Shown: positions 17,310-25,435 of the stretch, piece after piece
Layout: each line of letters begins with the position of its first letter
How positions within the stretch are numbered: position 1 is the stretch's first letter
Source: Halomonas halophila
Lineage (GTDB): Bacteria > Pseudomonadota > Gammaproteobacteria > Pseudomonadales > Halomonadaceae
Direction: 5' to 3'
DNA length: 64,000 nt
NCBI RefSeq assembly: GCF_030406665.1
Contig: NZ_CP129121.1
Span: forward strand, 3,100,001-3,164,000
The notes under the pieces: generated by a model
What the model saw: only the letters and a program-made list of their open reading frames with translations
The model's database searches: none
What the model was told of the DNA's origin: nothing
Made by a program: the position numbers and the translations under genes

Positions 17310-18799
17310 GCCGAGGCGTCGTCGCGGTCGAACAGGGCGTCGACGAACTCCCGGGCATGGAAGGGACGCAGATCGTCCAGGGTCTCGCCGACGCCGATGA
17401 AGCGGATCGGCGTGCCCAGCTGCTGGGCCAGGGCGAAGATGACGCCGCCCTTGGCGGTGCCATCGAGCTTGGTCAGGGTGATGCCGGAGACCGGCACCGC
17501 CTCGTTGAAGGTGGACGCCTGGGACAACGCGTTCTGACCGGTGCCGGCATCCAGCACCAGCATCACCTCATGGGGCGCCTGCTGGTCGAGCTTGCCCATC
17601 ACCCGACGCACCTTCTTGAGCTCCTCCATCAGGTGCGCCTTGTTGTGCAGCCGGCCGGCGGTGTCGGCGATCAGCACGTCGACGCCGCGGGCGCGGGCCG
17701 CGGCCAGGGCATCGTAGACCACCGAGGCGCTGTCGGCGCCGGTGTGCTGCGCCACCACCGGCACGTCGTTGCGTTCGCCCCAGACCTTGAGCTGCTCCAC
17801 GGCGGCGGCGCGGAAGGTATCGCCGGCGGCCAGCATCACGCTGCGGCCCTCGCGCTGGAAGCGCTGGGTCAGCTTGCCGATGGTGGTGGTCTTGCCGACA
17901 CCGTTGACGCCGACCACCAGGATCACGAACGGCCCCTCGCCCTTGGGCGGCAGCTCGAGCGGCCCAGTGACGCCCTCGAGCAGGGTCGCCAGCTCCTCCT
18001 GCAGGGCCTTGTACAGCGCCTCGGGGTCCTTGAGCTCCTTGCGCGAGACGCGGTCGGTGAGCCGGTCGATGATCTCGGTGGTGGCCTCGATGCCCACGTC
18101 CGCCATCAGCAGCTGGGTCTCGAGCTCCTCCATCAGATCGTCGTCGATCTGCTTGCGGCCCATGAACAGGCCGGCGAGCCCTTCGGTCAGGTTGGCGCGG
18201 GTCTTGCCCAATCCCTCGCGCATGCGCGCGAACAGGCCCTTCTTCTTGCCCTGGGGCTTCTCGCGGGCCTCGGCCCTGGGCGTCTCCCCCGGCGCCGGAG
18301 CGGGCTCGGGCTCGGGCTCCGGTTCTGGCTCCACGACGGGCTCGGGCGCGGCGGCTTGTTCGGGTTCAGGAGCGGGCTCGGGCTCCGGCTCGGCTGGCGA
18401 CTGGACGGCGGGCTCGGCCTCGGGCTCCGCGGCCGGCGGTTCGGCGTCTGCCACCTCGGGCGTCTCGGGCTCGGACGCTTCCGGTTCGACGTCGGCTGCC
18501 CGGGGCGTCTCAGGCGCCTCTACCGGCGCGGGTTCGGCGCCTGCCGTAGGGGTCTCGGGCTCCTCGACCGGCTCAGGCTCAATGGCCGGCTCGGGCGCTG
18601 CGGACGCCTCGGTTTCATCGTCGCGCTCGGCGACGGGGGCGGGCTCGGTCGCCGGGGCGGGCTGCGCCTCGGTCGGCGTCTCGGCCTCCGGCTCGGCCGT
18701 CGCGGCATCAGGCGCCTCCTCCTGCTCGACCTCGGGGGCCTGCTGGGGCTCCTGCTGCTGCTCTTGCTGCTTCTTCTTGCGCTTGAAAAAACCGAACAT
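17306..18799 (-). CDS. ftsY: Signal recognition particle receptor FtsY
   Basis: GTPase that docks SRP-ribosome complexes at the inner membrane; partner of the ffh product at 41.2-42.6 kb. 497 residues. An N-terminal basic segment (MFGFFKRKKKQQ) leads into a roughly 180-residue acidic A domain dominated by Glu, Pro and Ala with EPEPEP runs. The NG domain follows: GVNGVGKTTTIGKL (G1), DTAGRL (G3) and TKLDGTAKGG (G4). Start chosen at 18799 because the basic MFGFF N-terminus is conserved. ftsY-ftsE-ftsX-rpoH follows the E. coli order. Confidence 0.97.
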   Translation of the reverse strand: MFGFFKRKKKQQEQQQEPQQAPEVEQEEAPDAATAEPEAETPTEAQPAPATEPAPVAERDDETEASAAPEPAIEPEPVEEPETPTAGAEPAPVEAPETPRAADVEPEASEPETPEVADAEPPAAEPEAEPAVQSPAEPEPEPAPEPEQAAAPEPVVEPEPEPEPEPAPAPGETPRAEAREKPQGKKKGLFARMREGLGKTRANLTEGLAGLFMGRKQIDDDLMEELETQLLMADVGIEATTEIIDRLTDRVSRKELKDPEALYKALQEELATLLEGVTGPLELPPKGEGPFVILVVGVNGVGKTTTIGKLTQRFQREGRSVMLAAGDTFRAAAVEQLKVWGERNDVPVVAQHTGADSASVVYDALAAARARGVDVLIADTAGRLHNKAHLMEELKKVRRVMGKLDQQAPHEVMLVLDAGTGQNALSQASTFNEAVPVSGITLTKLDGTAKGGVIFALAQQLGTPIRFIGVGETLDDLRPFHAREFVDALFDRDDASA

Positions 18800-18890
18800 G
18801 GGGGGATTCAGCCTCGCGGGTGAACGAATCGCCACATCCTACCATCGCGCACCATGACTGTGGACAAGGCGCCCGCTACAATCGGCGCCC

Positions 18891-19556
18891 ATGAGCCGAC
18901 GACGCCCCTCCTCCCGTTCCTCGACGCCTGCCCGCGGCCGCGGCAAGCAGGCGACCTCCCGCCCCGCCGGGCAGCTGCGCATCATCGGCGGCGCGCATCG
19001 CCGCCGCCGGCTGCCGGTGCTGGACAGCCCGGGCCTGCGCCCCACGCCGGACCGCGTCCGCGAGACGCTGTTCAACTGGCTGGGCATGGCCACGCCCGGC
19101 GCCCGGGTGCTGGACCTGTTCGCCGGCACCGGCGCGCTGGGCCTGGAGGCCCTCTCCCGCGGTGCCGCCGAGGCGACGCTGGTGGAGCGCGACGCGCGGG
19201 TCGCCCGGGCGCTGTCCGATAACCTGGCGACGCTTGGCATCGCGTCCGCCGAGGTCAGCGTCGCCGATGCGCTCGGCTATCTCGAGGCCGGGCTCGCCGA
19301 GGAACGGTCGCCCTTCTCGCTGGTGTTCCTCGACCCGCCCTTCCGCCAGGGCCTCGCCGCGCCCTGCTGCCGCGCGCTCGAGGCCGGTTGGCTGGCGGCG
19401 GACGCCTGGATCTACGTGGAGACCGAGTCGGAGCTCACGCCGGCGGTGCCGAGCGGCTGGCGGCTGCATCGCGAGGTGCGGGCCGGCGACAGCACCGGGC
19501 GGCTCTATCACCGCCCGGACACGGCCGGCGCGTCGCCCGACGACGACGCTTGCTGA
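18891..19556 (+). CDS. rsmD: 16S rRNA (guanine-966-N2)-methyltransferase
   Basis: Makes m2G966 in 16S rRNA late in 30S assembly. 221 residues. The conserved entry RIIGGAHRRRRLPV and RPTPDRVRETLFNWL are followed by SAM motif I LDLFAGTGALGLEALSRGA and motif IV FLDPPF. The first 28 residues are a basic, low-complexity extension. It diverges from ftsY, as in E. coli. The ATG at 18891 lies 91 bp from the ftsY start. Confidence 0.95.
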   Translation: MSRRRPSSRSSTPARGRGKQATSRPAGQLRIIGGAHRRRRLPVLDSPGLRPTPDRVRETLFNWLGMATPGARVLDLFAGTGALGLEALSRGAAEATLVERDARVARALSDNLATLGIASAEVSVADALGYLEAGLAEERSPFSLVFLDPPFRQGLAAPCCRALEAGWLAADAWIYVETESELTPAVPSGWRLHREVRAGDSTGRLYHRPDTAGASPDDDAC

Positions 19557-19635
19557 GCCCCCTCCACGGCGTTAGTCTGCCGCTGCAGGACGCCAATCAC
19601 GGGCCCCGCCCCGCCGACATCGTCAGGAGAAACGG

Positions 19636-19845
19636 ATGAGCATCGAACTCTTCAACCAGCTCGAACAGAAGGTATCCAGCGCCGTCGAGGCACTGGAATT
19701 GATGAAACTGGAAGCCGAGGAGCTGCGCGAGGAAAACGCCCGCCTCAAGCAGGAGCGTGAGGAATGGGAACGTCGCCTGTCCGCGCTGCTGGGCAAGTTC
19801 GACGATGTCGAGACCGGCAACACCGCCGAACAGCAGGCCGGCTGA
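19636..19845 (+). CDS. zapB: ZapB-like small coiled-coil protein
   Basis: A 69-residue, almost wholly coiled-coil protein: FNQLEQKVSSAVEALELMKL followed by EELREENARLKQEREEWERR in heptad register. ZapB is an abundant coiled-coil partner of ZapA at the division ring, usually 70-80 residues. AGGAGAAACGG upstream gives a good ribosome site. The call rests on length, heptad pattern and the FNQLEQKV N-terminus; small coiled coils are easily misassigned, so the symbol is provisional. Confidence 0.7.
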   Translation: MSIELFNQLEQKVSSAVEALELMKLEAEELREENARLKQEREEWERRLSALLGKFDDVETGNTAEQQAG

Positions 19846-19884
19846 CGTCCCGGACCGCTCCGCCCCTGGCCGGTCCGTCGTTCG

Positions 19885-20343
19885 TCAGGCCAGGGGGAGA
19901 GACATCAGCAACGCGTCCTCGCGTTCGGTGCCGGCCAGCGGCGGATAGTAGCCGCGCCGGCGCCCGTCTTCCGCGAATCCCGCCCGCCGATACAGCGCGA
20001 TCGCCGCGGCATTGCCTGCCCTGACCTCCAGCAGCAGCCGCTCGGCGCCCCACTCCCGCGCCCGCTCGATCACCGCGGCCAGCAGCCTTCCCGCCAGCCC
20101 CTCGCCGCGCCGTTCCGGTGCGATGAGAATGCTCTCGAGCTCGGCATCGAAGGGCTGACGCGACACCACCGCGTGGCCGATCAGCCCTGCCGCATCTTCC
20201 AGCCCCAGCACCGCGTATTCCGCCGCCGCCAGCGCCTGCTCGAGCCGCGTCGCCGACCAGGGATGAGCCTGGCCGCTCGCCTCCAGTTCGATCAGCGCCG
20301 AAAGATCGGGAAGGCCCAACGCGCGCAGGCGAGGCTCAGGCAT
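19885..20343 (-). CDS. rimI: Ribosomal protein S18-alanine N-acetyltransferase
   Basis: GNAT enzyme that acetylates the N-terminus of S18. The 152 residues match RimI (148). The substrate loop PWSATRLEQAL, acetyl-CoA loop ERRGEGLAGRLLAAVIERA and the C-terminal NAAAIALYRRAGFAEDGRRR with the catalytic Tyr region are present. The ATG at 20343 overlaps the end of the upstream gene by 8 bp; starts further upstream are unconvincing. Its neighbour is the HolD-like gene, the same pair as holD-rimI in E. coli. Confidence 0.93.
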   Translation of the reverse strand: MPEPRLRALGLPDLSALIELEASGQAHPWSATRLEQALAAAEYAVLGLEDAAGLIGHAVVSRQPFDAELESILIAPERRGEGLAGRLLAAVIERAREWGAERLLLEVRAGNAAAIALYRRAGFAEDGRRRGYYPPLAGTEREDALLMSLPLA

Positions 20344-21187
20344 CGCCTTTCGCCTCGCCCTGAGCCTCACCATTCCACTCACGACGCCAGTCGAGCAGCC
20401 GCGGCCAGAGATCGCGCTTGGCCTCGGCGCTTCCCCCCAGGGTCTCCAGCGCCGGCCCCTGCCAGGCCGGCAGGTCCAGCGCCGTCGAGCGCTCGCCGTC
20501 GAGCGCCAGCACCCGCGTCAGGGTGGCGTCGTCGCCGAACACCAGCAGCCGTTCCGGCGCCCAGCCGCGACGCGCGCGGCCGGCCAGGAAGGCCCCGAGC
20601 CCCTGGCGCGCCTCGTCCAGCGGCGCCTGCACCTCCAGGCCTTCGATCTGGGGCCAGTGGAAGGGTTCGAAGGCCGGCGCATGCTCCGGGGTGACACCGG
20701 CGGCACGCAGCAGGTTGACCAGCAGCCGCTGCGCCAGCGGCGAGGGGGACGCCTCGCCGGGCTGTACCACCAGCCAGCGCCCGTCCAGGCAGGCCACCTG
20801 CAGGGCGAAGCGCAGGGCTTCCCGGGACTCGTCGGCGGCAGTCTCCCGGGCAGGTGCCGACGCGACGGGCGGCGGCGTCTCCTCGGGAGCCGCCTCGGGC
20901 ACCAGCCCGCCAAGCAGCGCACGCGCCTTGCGCTCGCCCGGCGGCGGATGCACGGGCGCCTCCGCCGCGGGCGACGCGGGGACGGTCGGTGCAGGAGACG
21001 CCTCCGCGGGCGCGTCCAGCAACGCCTGAAGGCGCTCGCCGGGCGCCTGCCGGGCGCCATCGTCCGGCGTCGGCAGCTCCCACTCGCAGGCCTCGGTCTC
21101 TCGGGCGTTGGGCAGCCGGTAGCGCGCCGTCCAGGCCGTCAGGCCCATGGCCTCCAGGTACTGCAGCCGCTGGGGCTCGGTGGTCAC
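20336..21187 (-). CDS. holD: Probable DNA polymerase III psi subunit, expanded (HolD-like)
   Basis: A 283-residue protein, about twice E. coli HolD (137). The N-terminal segment QRLQYLEAMGLTAWTARYRL resembles HolD's start (QLQQLGITQWSLRRP). LLVNLLRAAGVTPEHA resembles its LRALTVSPDQV, and the C-terminal ALETLGGSAEAKRDLWPRLL resembles its ALTDLRANPTARAALWQQI. Between the N-terminus and the core is a Pro/Ala/Glu-rich linker of about 100 residues. The GTG start at 21187 overlaps the bolA-like stop as GTGA. The position directly before rimI, as in E. coli, supports the call. I made these alignments by eye. Confidence 0.7.
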   Translation of the reverse strand: MTTEPQRLQYLEAMGLTAWTARYRLPNARETEACEWELPTPDDGARQAPGERLQALLDAPAEASPAPTVPASPAAEAPVHPPPGERKARALLGGLVPEAAPEETPPPVASAPARETAADESREALRFALQVACLDGRWLVVQPGEASPSPLAQRLLVNLLRAAGVTPEHAPAFEPFHWPQIEGLEVQAPLDEARQGLGAFLAGRARRGWAPERLLVFGDDATLTRVLALDGERSTALDLPAWQGPALETLGGSAEAKRDLWPRLLDWRREWNGEAQGEAKGDA

Positions 21188-21495
21188 GACTGACCGCCGC
21201 CCCGGCAGTTCGGGGAGTCCGGGCGCGCTGCGCCGCGGGCCTGCCACTCATCCGGGGTGTAAGGGTGCAGCGCCAGGGCGTGCACGGGGCCGGCCAGCTC
21301 GTCGGCCAGCAGCGCATAGATCTGCTGGTGACGCTTGACCGGCATGATGCCGGCGAAACGCGGCGACACCACGGTCACCTTGAAGTGGGTCTCGGAATTC
21401 GGCGGCACATGGTGCATGTGGCTCTCGTTCTCCACCGTCAGGTAGGTGGGCTCGAGGGCCTGGAGCTTGTGCTCGATGGTCGACTGGATGCTCAT
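21184..21495 (-). CDS. bolA: BolA/IbaG-family protein
   Basis: A 103-residue small protein. The BolA core is clear: MSIQSTIEHKLQALEP at the start, NESHMHHVPPNSETHFKVTV and a C-terminal PVHALALHPYTPDEW. BolA-type proteins work with monothiol glutaredoxins in iron-sulfur handling and affect cell shape; the conserved His-containing loop is present. I chose the ATG at 21495 because the family begins there; an ATG at 21529 is possible. It lies 29 bp after the MFS gene and overlaps holD by 4 bp. Confidence 0.93.
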   Translation of the reverse strand: MSIQSTIEHKLQALEPTYLTVENESHMHHVPPNSETHFKVTVVSPRFAGIMPVKRHQQIYALLADELAGPVHALALHPYTPDEWQARGAARPDSPNCRGGGQS

Positions 21496-21524
21496 CTCGG
21501 CGTTCCGCTGGTGAGTGTCGGGGA

Positions 21525-22937
21525 TCATTGTACGCTTTCGGCCGCGGCGCGACGACGGGCGCGCAGCGCCTCGCCGGCCAGCGAGACACGCCCGAGGCTG
21601 GCCAGCAGCGACAGGCCGGTGGCCGCCATGCCGGCCCACAGCGTCGCTTGCACAGGTGCCCCGGCGGCCAGGCAGGCGCCGACCAGCGCCACGCCCAGGG
21701 ACTGCCCCACGGTGCGCGTGGTGCTCATCACGCCGGAGGCATTGGCGCTCTTCTCGGCCGGCACGCTGCCCATCAGCTCGCGATTGTTGGGCGGCTGAAA
21801 GAAGCCGAAGCCGAGCCCGCACAGCGCGGTGCGCCACAGGCAGTCGATCACCTCGGCGTCGGCATCGAGCATCGCCAGGCTGCCCAGGCCGATCATCAGC
21901 AGCACCAGGCCCGCCGAGCTCAACAGGCTGGGGTTGAAACGATCGGCCAGCCGACCGGCGAGCGGCCCGGCCACCATGATCGTCAGCGGCCAGGGGGTGA
22001 ACAGCCAGGCGGTCTCCAGCGGCGAGAAGCCCATCTCCTGCTGGTAGAGGAAGGACAGGGCGACGAAAGCCAGCCCCTGGCCGACGAAGGCCAGCCCCTG
22101 GGAGGACACCGCCAGGCTGAAGCGGCGCTCGGCGAACATCGACAGCGCCATCAGCGGATAGGGCGCGCGGCGCTGGCGGGCCAGGAAGGCGGCGCCGGCG
22201 ATCAGGCTGAGGGCAAGCCAGCCCAGCGTCTCGAGACCGGGGAGCTCGGCGCCGTTGCCGTCCATGGCCACGAAGAAACCGCCCAGCGTGACCATGGCCA
22301 GCAGCGCCCCCCAGCCGTCGAAGCCGCCGCGGCGGCCCGGCTCCCTGGGCAGCGCCCGCCAGGCCAGCACGACCGCCCCCATCGCCGGCAGCGCCGGCAG
22401 CGCGAACAGCCACGGCCAGCGGGCCACCGAGAGGATCGAACCGCCCAGCGCGGGTCCCGCGGCGTAACCGATGCCCACCACCAGCGAGCTCAGCCCCAGG
22501 GCACTGCCCAGCAGCCGCGAGGGAAAGATGGCGCGATACAGCGAGGGCCCGATCGACAGCGTCGCCGCCGCCGCCACGCCCTGCAGGGCGCGGAACGCCA
22601 GCAGCGCCTCCAGGCTGCGCGACAGCGCGCAGCCCAGCGCGGCGACGGCGAACAGCACCAGCCCGCCCATGTAGATCCGGCGCCGGCCGACCAGCTCGCT
22701 CAGCGCGGCGAAGACCAGCAGGAAGGCCGCGCAGGTCACCTGGAAGAGGTTGGTCACCCACACCGCGTCGGCCGGCGCCACCTCGAGATCGGCGGCGATG
22801 GAGGGCAGCGCCAGGTTGACCATGGAGTTGTCCATCACCGCCATGGTGGTGCCGAGGATCAGCGCCAGCACGGCGAGACGGCGTTCGGAACCCGGCAGGC
22901 CATCGTCACCGGGGCGGTTCGAGAAGAGTCGGCTCAT
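21525..22937 (-). CDS. MFS drug transporter, DHA2 (14-TM, EmrB/QacA) type
   Basis: Inner-membrane proton-driven exporter of 470 residues. Motif D1-like MAVMDNSMVNLALPSIAADL in TM1 and VWVTNLFQVTCAAF in TM2 are typical of DHA2. Motif A between TM2 and TM3 reads LSELVGRRRIYMGG. Motif C-like GYAAGPALGGSI in TM5 points to efflux. Up to 14 hydrophobic segments. The ATG at 22937 is the first credible start. Substrate unknown; the family covers dyes, quaternary ammonium compounds and antibiotics. A hairpin terminator for the upstream gene separates it from that gene. Confidence 0.9.
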   Translation of the reverse strand: MSRLFSNRPGDDGLPGSERRLAVLALILGTTMAVMDNSMVNLALPSIAADLEVAPADAVWVTNLFQVTCAAFLLVFAALSELVGRRRIYMGGLVLFAVAALGCALSRSLEALLAFRALQGVAAAATLSIGPSLYRAIFPSRLLGSALGLSSLVVGIGYAAGPALGGSILSVARWPWLFALPALPAMGAVVLAWRALPREPGRRGGFDGWGALLAMVTLGGFFVAMDGNGAELPGLETLGWLALSLIAGAAFLARQRRAPYPLMALSMFAERRFSLAVSSQGLAFVGQGLAFVALSFLYQQEMGFSPLETAWLFTPWPLTIMVAGPLAGRLADRFNPSLLSSAGLVLLMIGLGSLAMLDADAEVIDCLWRTALCGLGFGFFQPPNNRELMGSVPAEKSANASGVMSTTRTVGQSLGVALVGACLAAGAPVQATLWAGMAATGLSLLASLGRVSLAGEALRARRRAAAESVQ

Positions 22938-22956
22938 GTGTGATCGTCGCTGACAA

Positions 22957-22980
22957 GAAAACCGGCCGAAGCCGGTTTTC
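22957..22980 (-). terminator. Terminator upstream of the MFS gene
   Basis: Ten-bp perfect stem GAAAACCGGC / GCCGGTTTTC with a CGAA loop; on the minus strand the 3' arm is GCCGGTTTTC followed by TTG. It ends the gene at 23011-23397. Confidence 0.85.
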
Positions 22981-23010
22981 TCGAGGTTTACCTGCCGGAT
23001 GGAAGCAGAA

Positions 23011-23397
23011 TCAGTCCTGGTCCGTTTCCAGCAGCAGATTATCGTCCACTTCGGCCACTTCCAGGGCCGCCTCGTCATCGAGGTCGACGGCCAGGTAGCT
23101 GTACTCGAAGTGCAGGAAGCGCTGGAACAGCGCCCAGTCGAGGGTCTCGGGCCACTGACGCTCGTCTTCTTCCCAGGCGCGCAGCTCGGTCTCGAGGATC
23201 TCGAGATAGCGCTCGCGGACGAAGGCCTCGAGGGCCTCGGGGGTATCCATCTCGGGGATCAGATAGACGGTGCTTTCCCTTTCGACGTCGCCGAGCGAGA
23301 GGTCGTCGTCACCCAGGGTGGGTTCCAGGGCGTTGACCCAGTCGACGAAGTGCTGGGTCGGCCTGACGCTCAGGGCGGAACGGTTGAGCAGTTTCAT
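23011..23397 (-). CDS. Conserved hypothetical acidic protein
   Basis: 128 residues, strongly acidic (many Asp/Glu, C-terminus DDEAALEVAEVDDNLLLETD). The N-terminal MKLLNRSALSVRPTQHFVDW and the aromatic stretch TLDWALFQRFLHFEYSYLAV look like a folded domain. I recall similar proteins in other gammaproteobacteria, annotated only as hypothetical. The ATG at 23397 has GAGGAG six bases upstream, which favours it over a GTG one codon earlier. No signal peptide or membrane segment. Function unknown. Confidence 0.75.
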   Translation of the reverse strand: MKLLNRSALSVRPTQHFVDWVNALEPTLGDDDLSLGDVERESTVYLIPEMDTPEALEAFVRERYLEILETELRAWEEDERQWPETLDWALFQRFLHFEYSYLAVDLDDEAALEVAEVDDNLLLETDQD

Positions 23398-23737
23398 CAC
23401 GGTCTCCTCGACGTCGAAACGCTGCCATTATGGGCGCCAGGGGCGCTCCTTACCAACACTTCCCAAACAACCTGACTGCGCTGGGGCCAAACAAACGTCT
23501 TCCAGCACGCGGAAGACGGCGAGCTAGACCAAGTCGGCGACGTCGGCTGGCACAGGGCAACGCGAACACGCTGTGAACCCTTCCCTGGGCGCTCCCTTCT
23601 TCCTGCTGCGCTGTCGCATCCTGCTTCGCTTGCAGGGCCTGGGGTGACCATCCGTGGTCACCCCGTTCGGCTATCGCCTCACCCCTGAAGAAGGAGGTTC
23701 GCTTATCCCCGTGCCAGCCTTGGAACGTCGGACCGTG
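23398..23737. other. 340-bp gap with two perfect inverted repeats
   Basis: No credible gene. It contains CGTCTTCC / GGAAGACG with a 7-base loop (23496-23518) and GGGGTGACCA / TGGTCACCCC with a TCCG loop (23640-23663). The second lies about 75 bp past the lysS stop but has no T-run, so it is a weak terminator candidate. A small ORF through here has no ribosome site or recognisable product. Confidence 0.6.
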
Positions 23738-25273
23738 TCAGTCCACCTGCGGGCGCATGGCCGGGAACAGCAGCACATCGCGGATGGAGGCGCTGTCGGT
23801 CAGCAGCATCACCAGCCGGTCGATGCCGATGCCCTGGCCGGCGGTCGGCGGCAGGCCGTACTCCAGCGCGCGCACGTAGTCGGCGTCGTAGTACATGGCC
23901 TCGTCGTCGCCGGCCTCCTTCTCGGCCACCTGGGCGGCGAAGCGCTCGGCTTGGTCCTCGGCGTCGTTGAGCTCCGAGAAGCCGTTGGCGATCTCGCGGC
24001 CACCGACGAAGAACTCGAAGCGCTCGGTGACGAAGGGATCGCTGTCCTTGCGACGCGCCAGCGGGCTGACCTCGGTCGGATAGTCGGTGATGAAGGTCGG
24101 CTGCTGCAGGCGATGCTCGACGGTCTTCTCGAAGATCTCGATCTGCACCTTGCCCAGGCCCCAGCCGTCCTTGACGTCGATGTCCAGGCGCTCGGCGATC
24201 TGGCGCGCGGCGGTCTCGTCGGCCAGCGACTCGGCATGGATGTCCGGGTTGTACTCGAGAATGGCGTCGAACACGCTCAGCCGGCGCAGCGGCTGGCCGA
24301 AGTCGTACTCGTAGCTCTCCAGCACCTCGCCCTCGGCGTCGCGCACGGTGTTGGTGACCACGGTGCTGCCTAGCACCCGCTGGGTGACCTCGCGCAGCAT
24401 GGCCTCGGTCAGATCCATCAGGTCCTGGTAGTCGGCGTAGGCCTGGTAGAACTCGACCATGGTGAACTCGGGGTTGTGCCGGGTCGACAGCCCCTCGTTG
24501 CGGAAGTTGCGGTTGATCTCGAAGACGCGCTCGAAGCCGCCCACCACCAGGCGCTTGAGATACAGCTCCGGCGCGATGCGCAGGTACATGTCGATGTCCA
24601 GCGCGTTGTGGTGAGTGATGAAGGGCCGGGCCGTGGCGCCGCCGGGGATCGGCTGCAGCATCGGGGTCTCGACTTCCATGAAGCCGTGATCCTCGAAGAA
24701 GCGGCGCATGGCGCTGATCACGCCGGCGCGGGTCTGGAAGACCTCGCGCGAATCCGGGTTCATGATCAGGTCCACGTAGCGCTGGCGATAGCGGGCTTCC
24801 ATGTCGGTCAGGCCATGGAACTTGTCCGGCAGCGGGCGCAGGCTCTTGGTCAGCAGGCGCGCCTCTTCCATCATCACGTAGAGGTCGCCCTTGCCCGACT
24901 TGTGCACCGGGCCGCGGCCGGCCACGATGTCGCCGATGTCCCAGCCCTTGATGTCCTCGAGCACGTCCGCCGGCAGGCCCTTCTTGTCGACGTAGAGCTG
25001 GATCTGGCCGCTGGCGTCCTGGATGACGATGAACGGTCCGCGCTTGCGCATGATGCGCCCGGCCACGGCCGCGGGACGCGCCAGCGCCTCGAGCTCGGGC
25101 TTGTCCTTGTCGCCCAGCTCGGCGGCCAGTTCGGCGGCGGTGCTGTCGCGACGAAAATCATTGGGGAAGGCACTGCCGCCGTCGGTGGCGGCGCGCTCGC
25201 GGCGCTCGGCCAGCTTGCCGCGGCGCTCCGCGATCAGGTGGTTCTCGTCCTGGGAAGTGTCCTGGTTAGCCAT
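23738..25273 (-). CDS. lysS: Lysyl-tRNA synthetase, class II
   Basis: Charges tRNA-Lys. 511 residues. An N-terminal OB fold (VAGRIMRKRGPFIVIQDASG) is followed by class II motif 1 (FMEVETPMLQPIPGGATARP), motif 2 (FRNEGLSTRHNPEFTMVEF) and motif 3 (GIGIDRLVMLLTDSASIRDV), all intact. The ATG at 25273 starts MANQDTSQDENHLIAERR, the usual bacterial N-terminus. It follows prfB, the same pair as prfB-lysS in E. coli, but with a 162-bp gap that holds a REP-like palindrome. Confidence 0.98.
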   Translation of the reverse strand: MANQDTSQDENHLIAERRGKLAERRERAATDGGSAFPNDFRRDSTAAELAAELGDKDKPELEALARPAAVAGRIMRKRGPFIVIQDASGQIQLYVDKKGLPADVLEDIKGWDIGDIVAGRGPVHKSGKGDLYVMMEEARLLTKSLRPLPDKFHGLTDMEARYRQRYVDLIMNPDSREVFQTRAGVISAMRRFFEDHGFMEVETPMLQPIPGGATARPFITHHNALDIDMYLRIAPELYLKRLVVGGFERVFEINRNFRNEGLSTRHNPEFTMVEFYQAYADYQDLMDLTEAMLREVTQRVLGSTVVTNTVRDAEGEVLESYEYDFGQPLRRLSVFDAILEYNPDIHAESLADETAARQIAERLDIDVKDGWGLGKVQIEIFEKTVEHRLQQPTFITDYPTEVSPLARRKDSDPFVTERFEFFVGGREIANGFSELNDAEDQAERFAAQVAEKEAGDDEAMYYDADYVRALEYGLPPTAGQGIGIDRLVMLLTDSASIRDVLLFPAMRPQVD

Positions 25274-25337
25274 GTCGCTACCTGTTAAATCATGGTGTCG
25301 AATACAGAGACATCTCACCTAGAGCCGCGCGAGCGAC

Positions 25338-25423
25338 GCCGAGACAAGGCGCCCCTCGGACAGAGCGCGGAGTTGACGAGTCGTCAATGAGCATCTCTGG
25401 CCGAGGGGCAACGCCGTATCGGC
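25338..25423. repeat. REP-like nested palindrome between prfB and lysS
   Basis: An outer imperfect inverted repeat (GCCGAGACAAGGCG.. at 25338-25359 against 25401-25423, sharing CCCCTCGG / CCGAGGGG) surrounds a perfect inner palindrome TTGACGA-G-TCGTCAA (25373-25387). The nested cruciform in an intergenic region resembles repetitive extragenic palindromes. Only one copy is visible in this window. Confidence 0.6.
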
Positions 25424-25435
25424 GAGCGCAGCAGG

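Noticed and set aside
23397..23651. 84-residue minus-strand ORF in the lysS downstream gap
   Set aside because: No ribosome site, low-complexity Ser/Pro composition and no recognisable domain.
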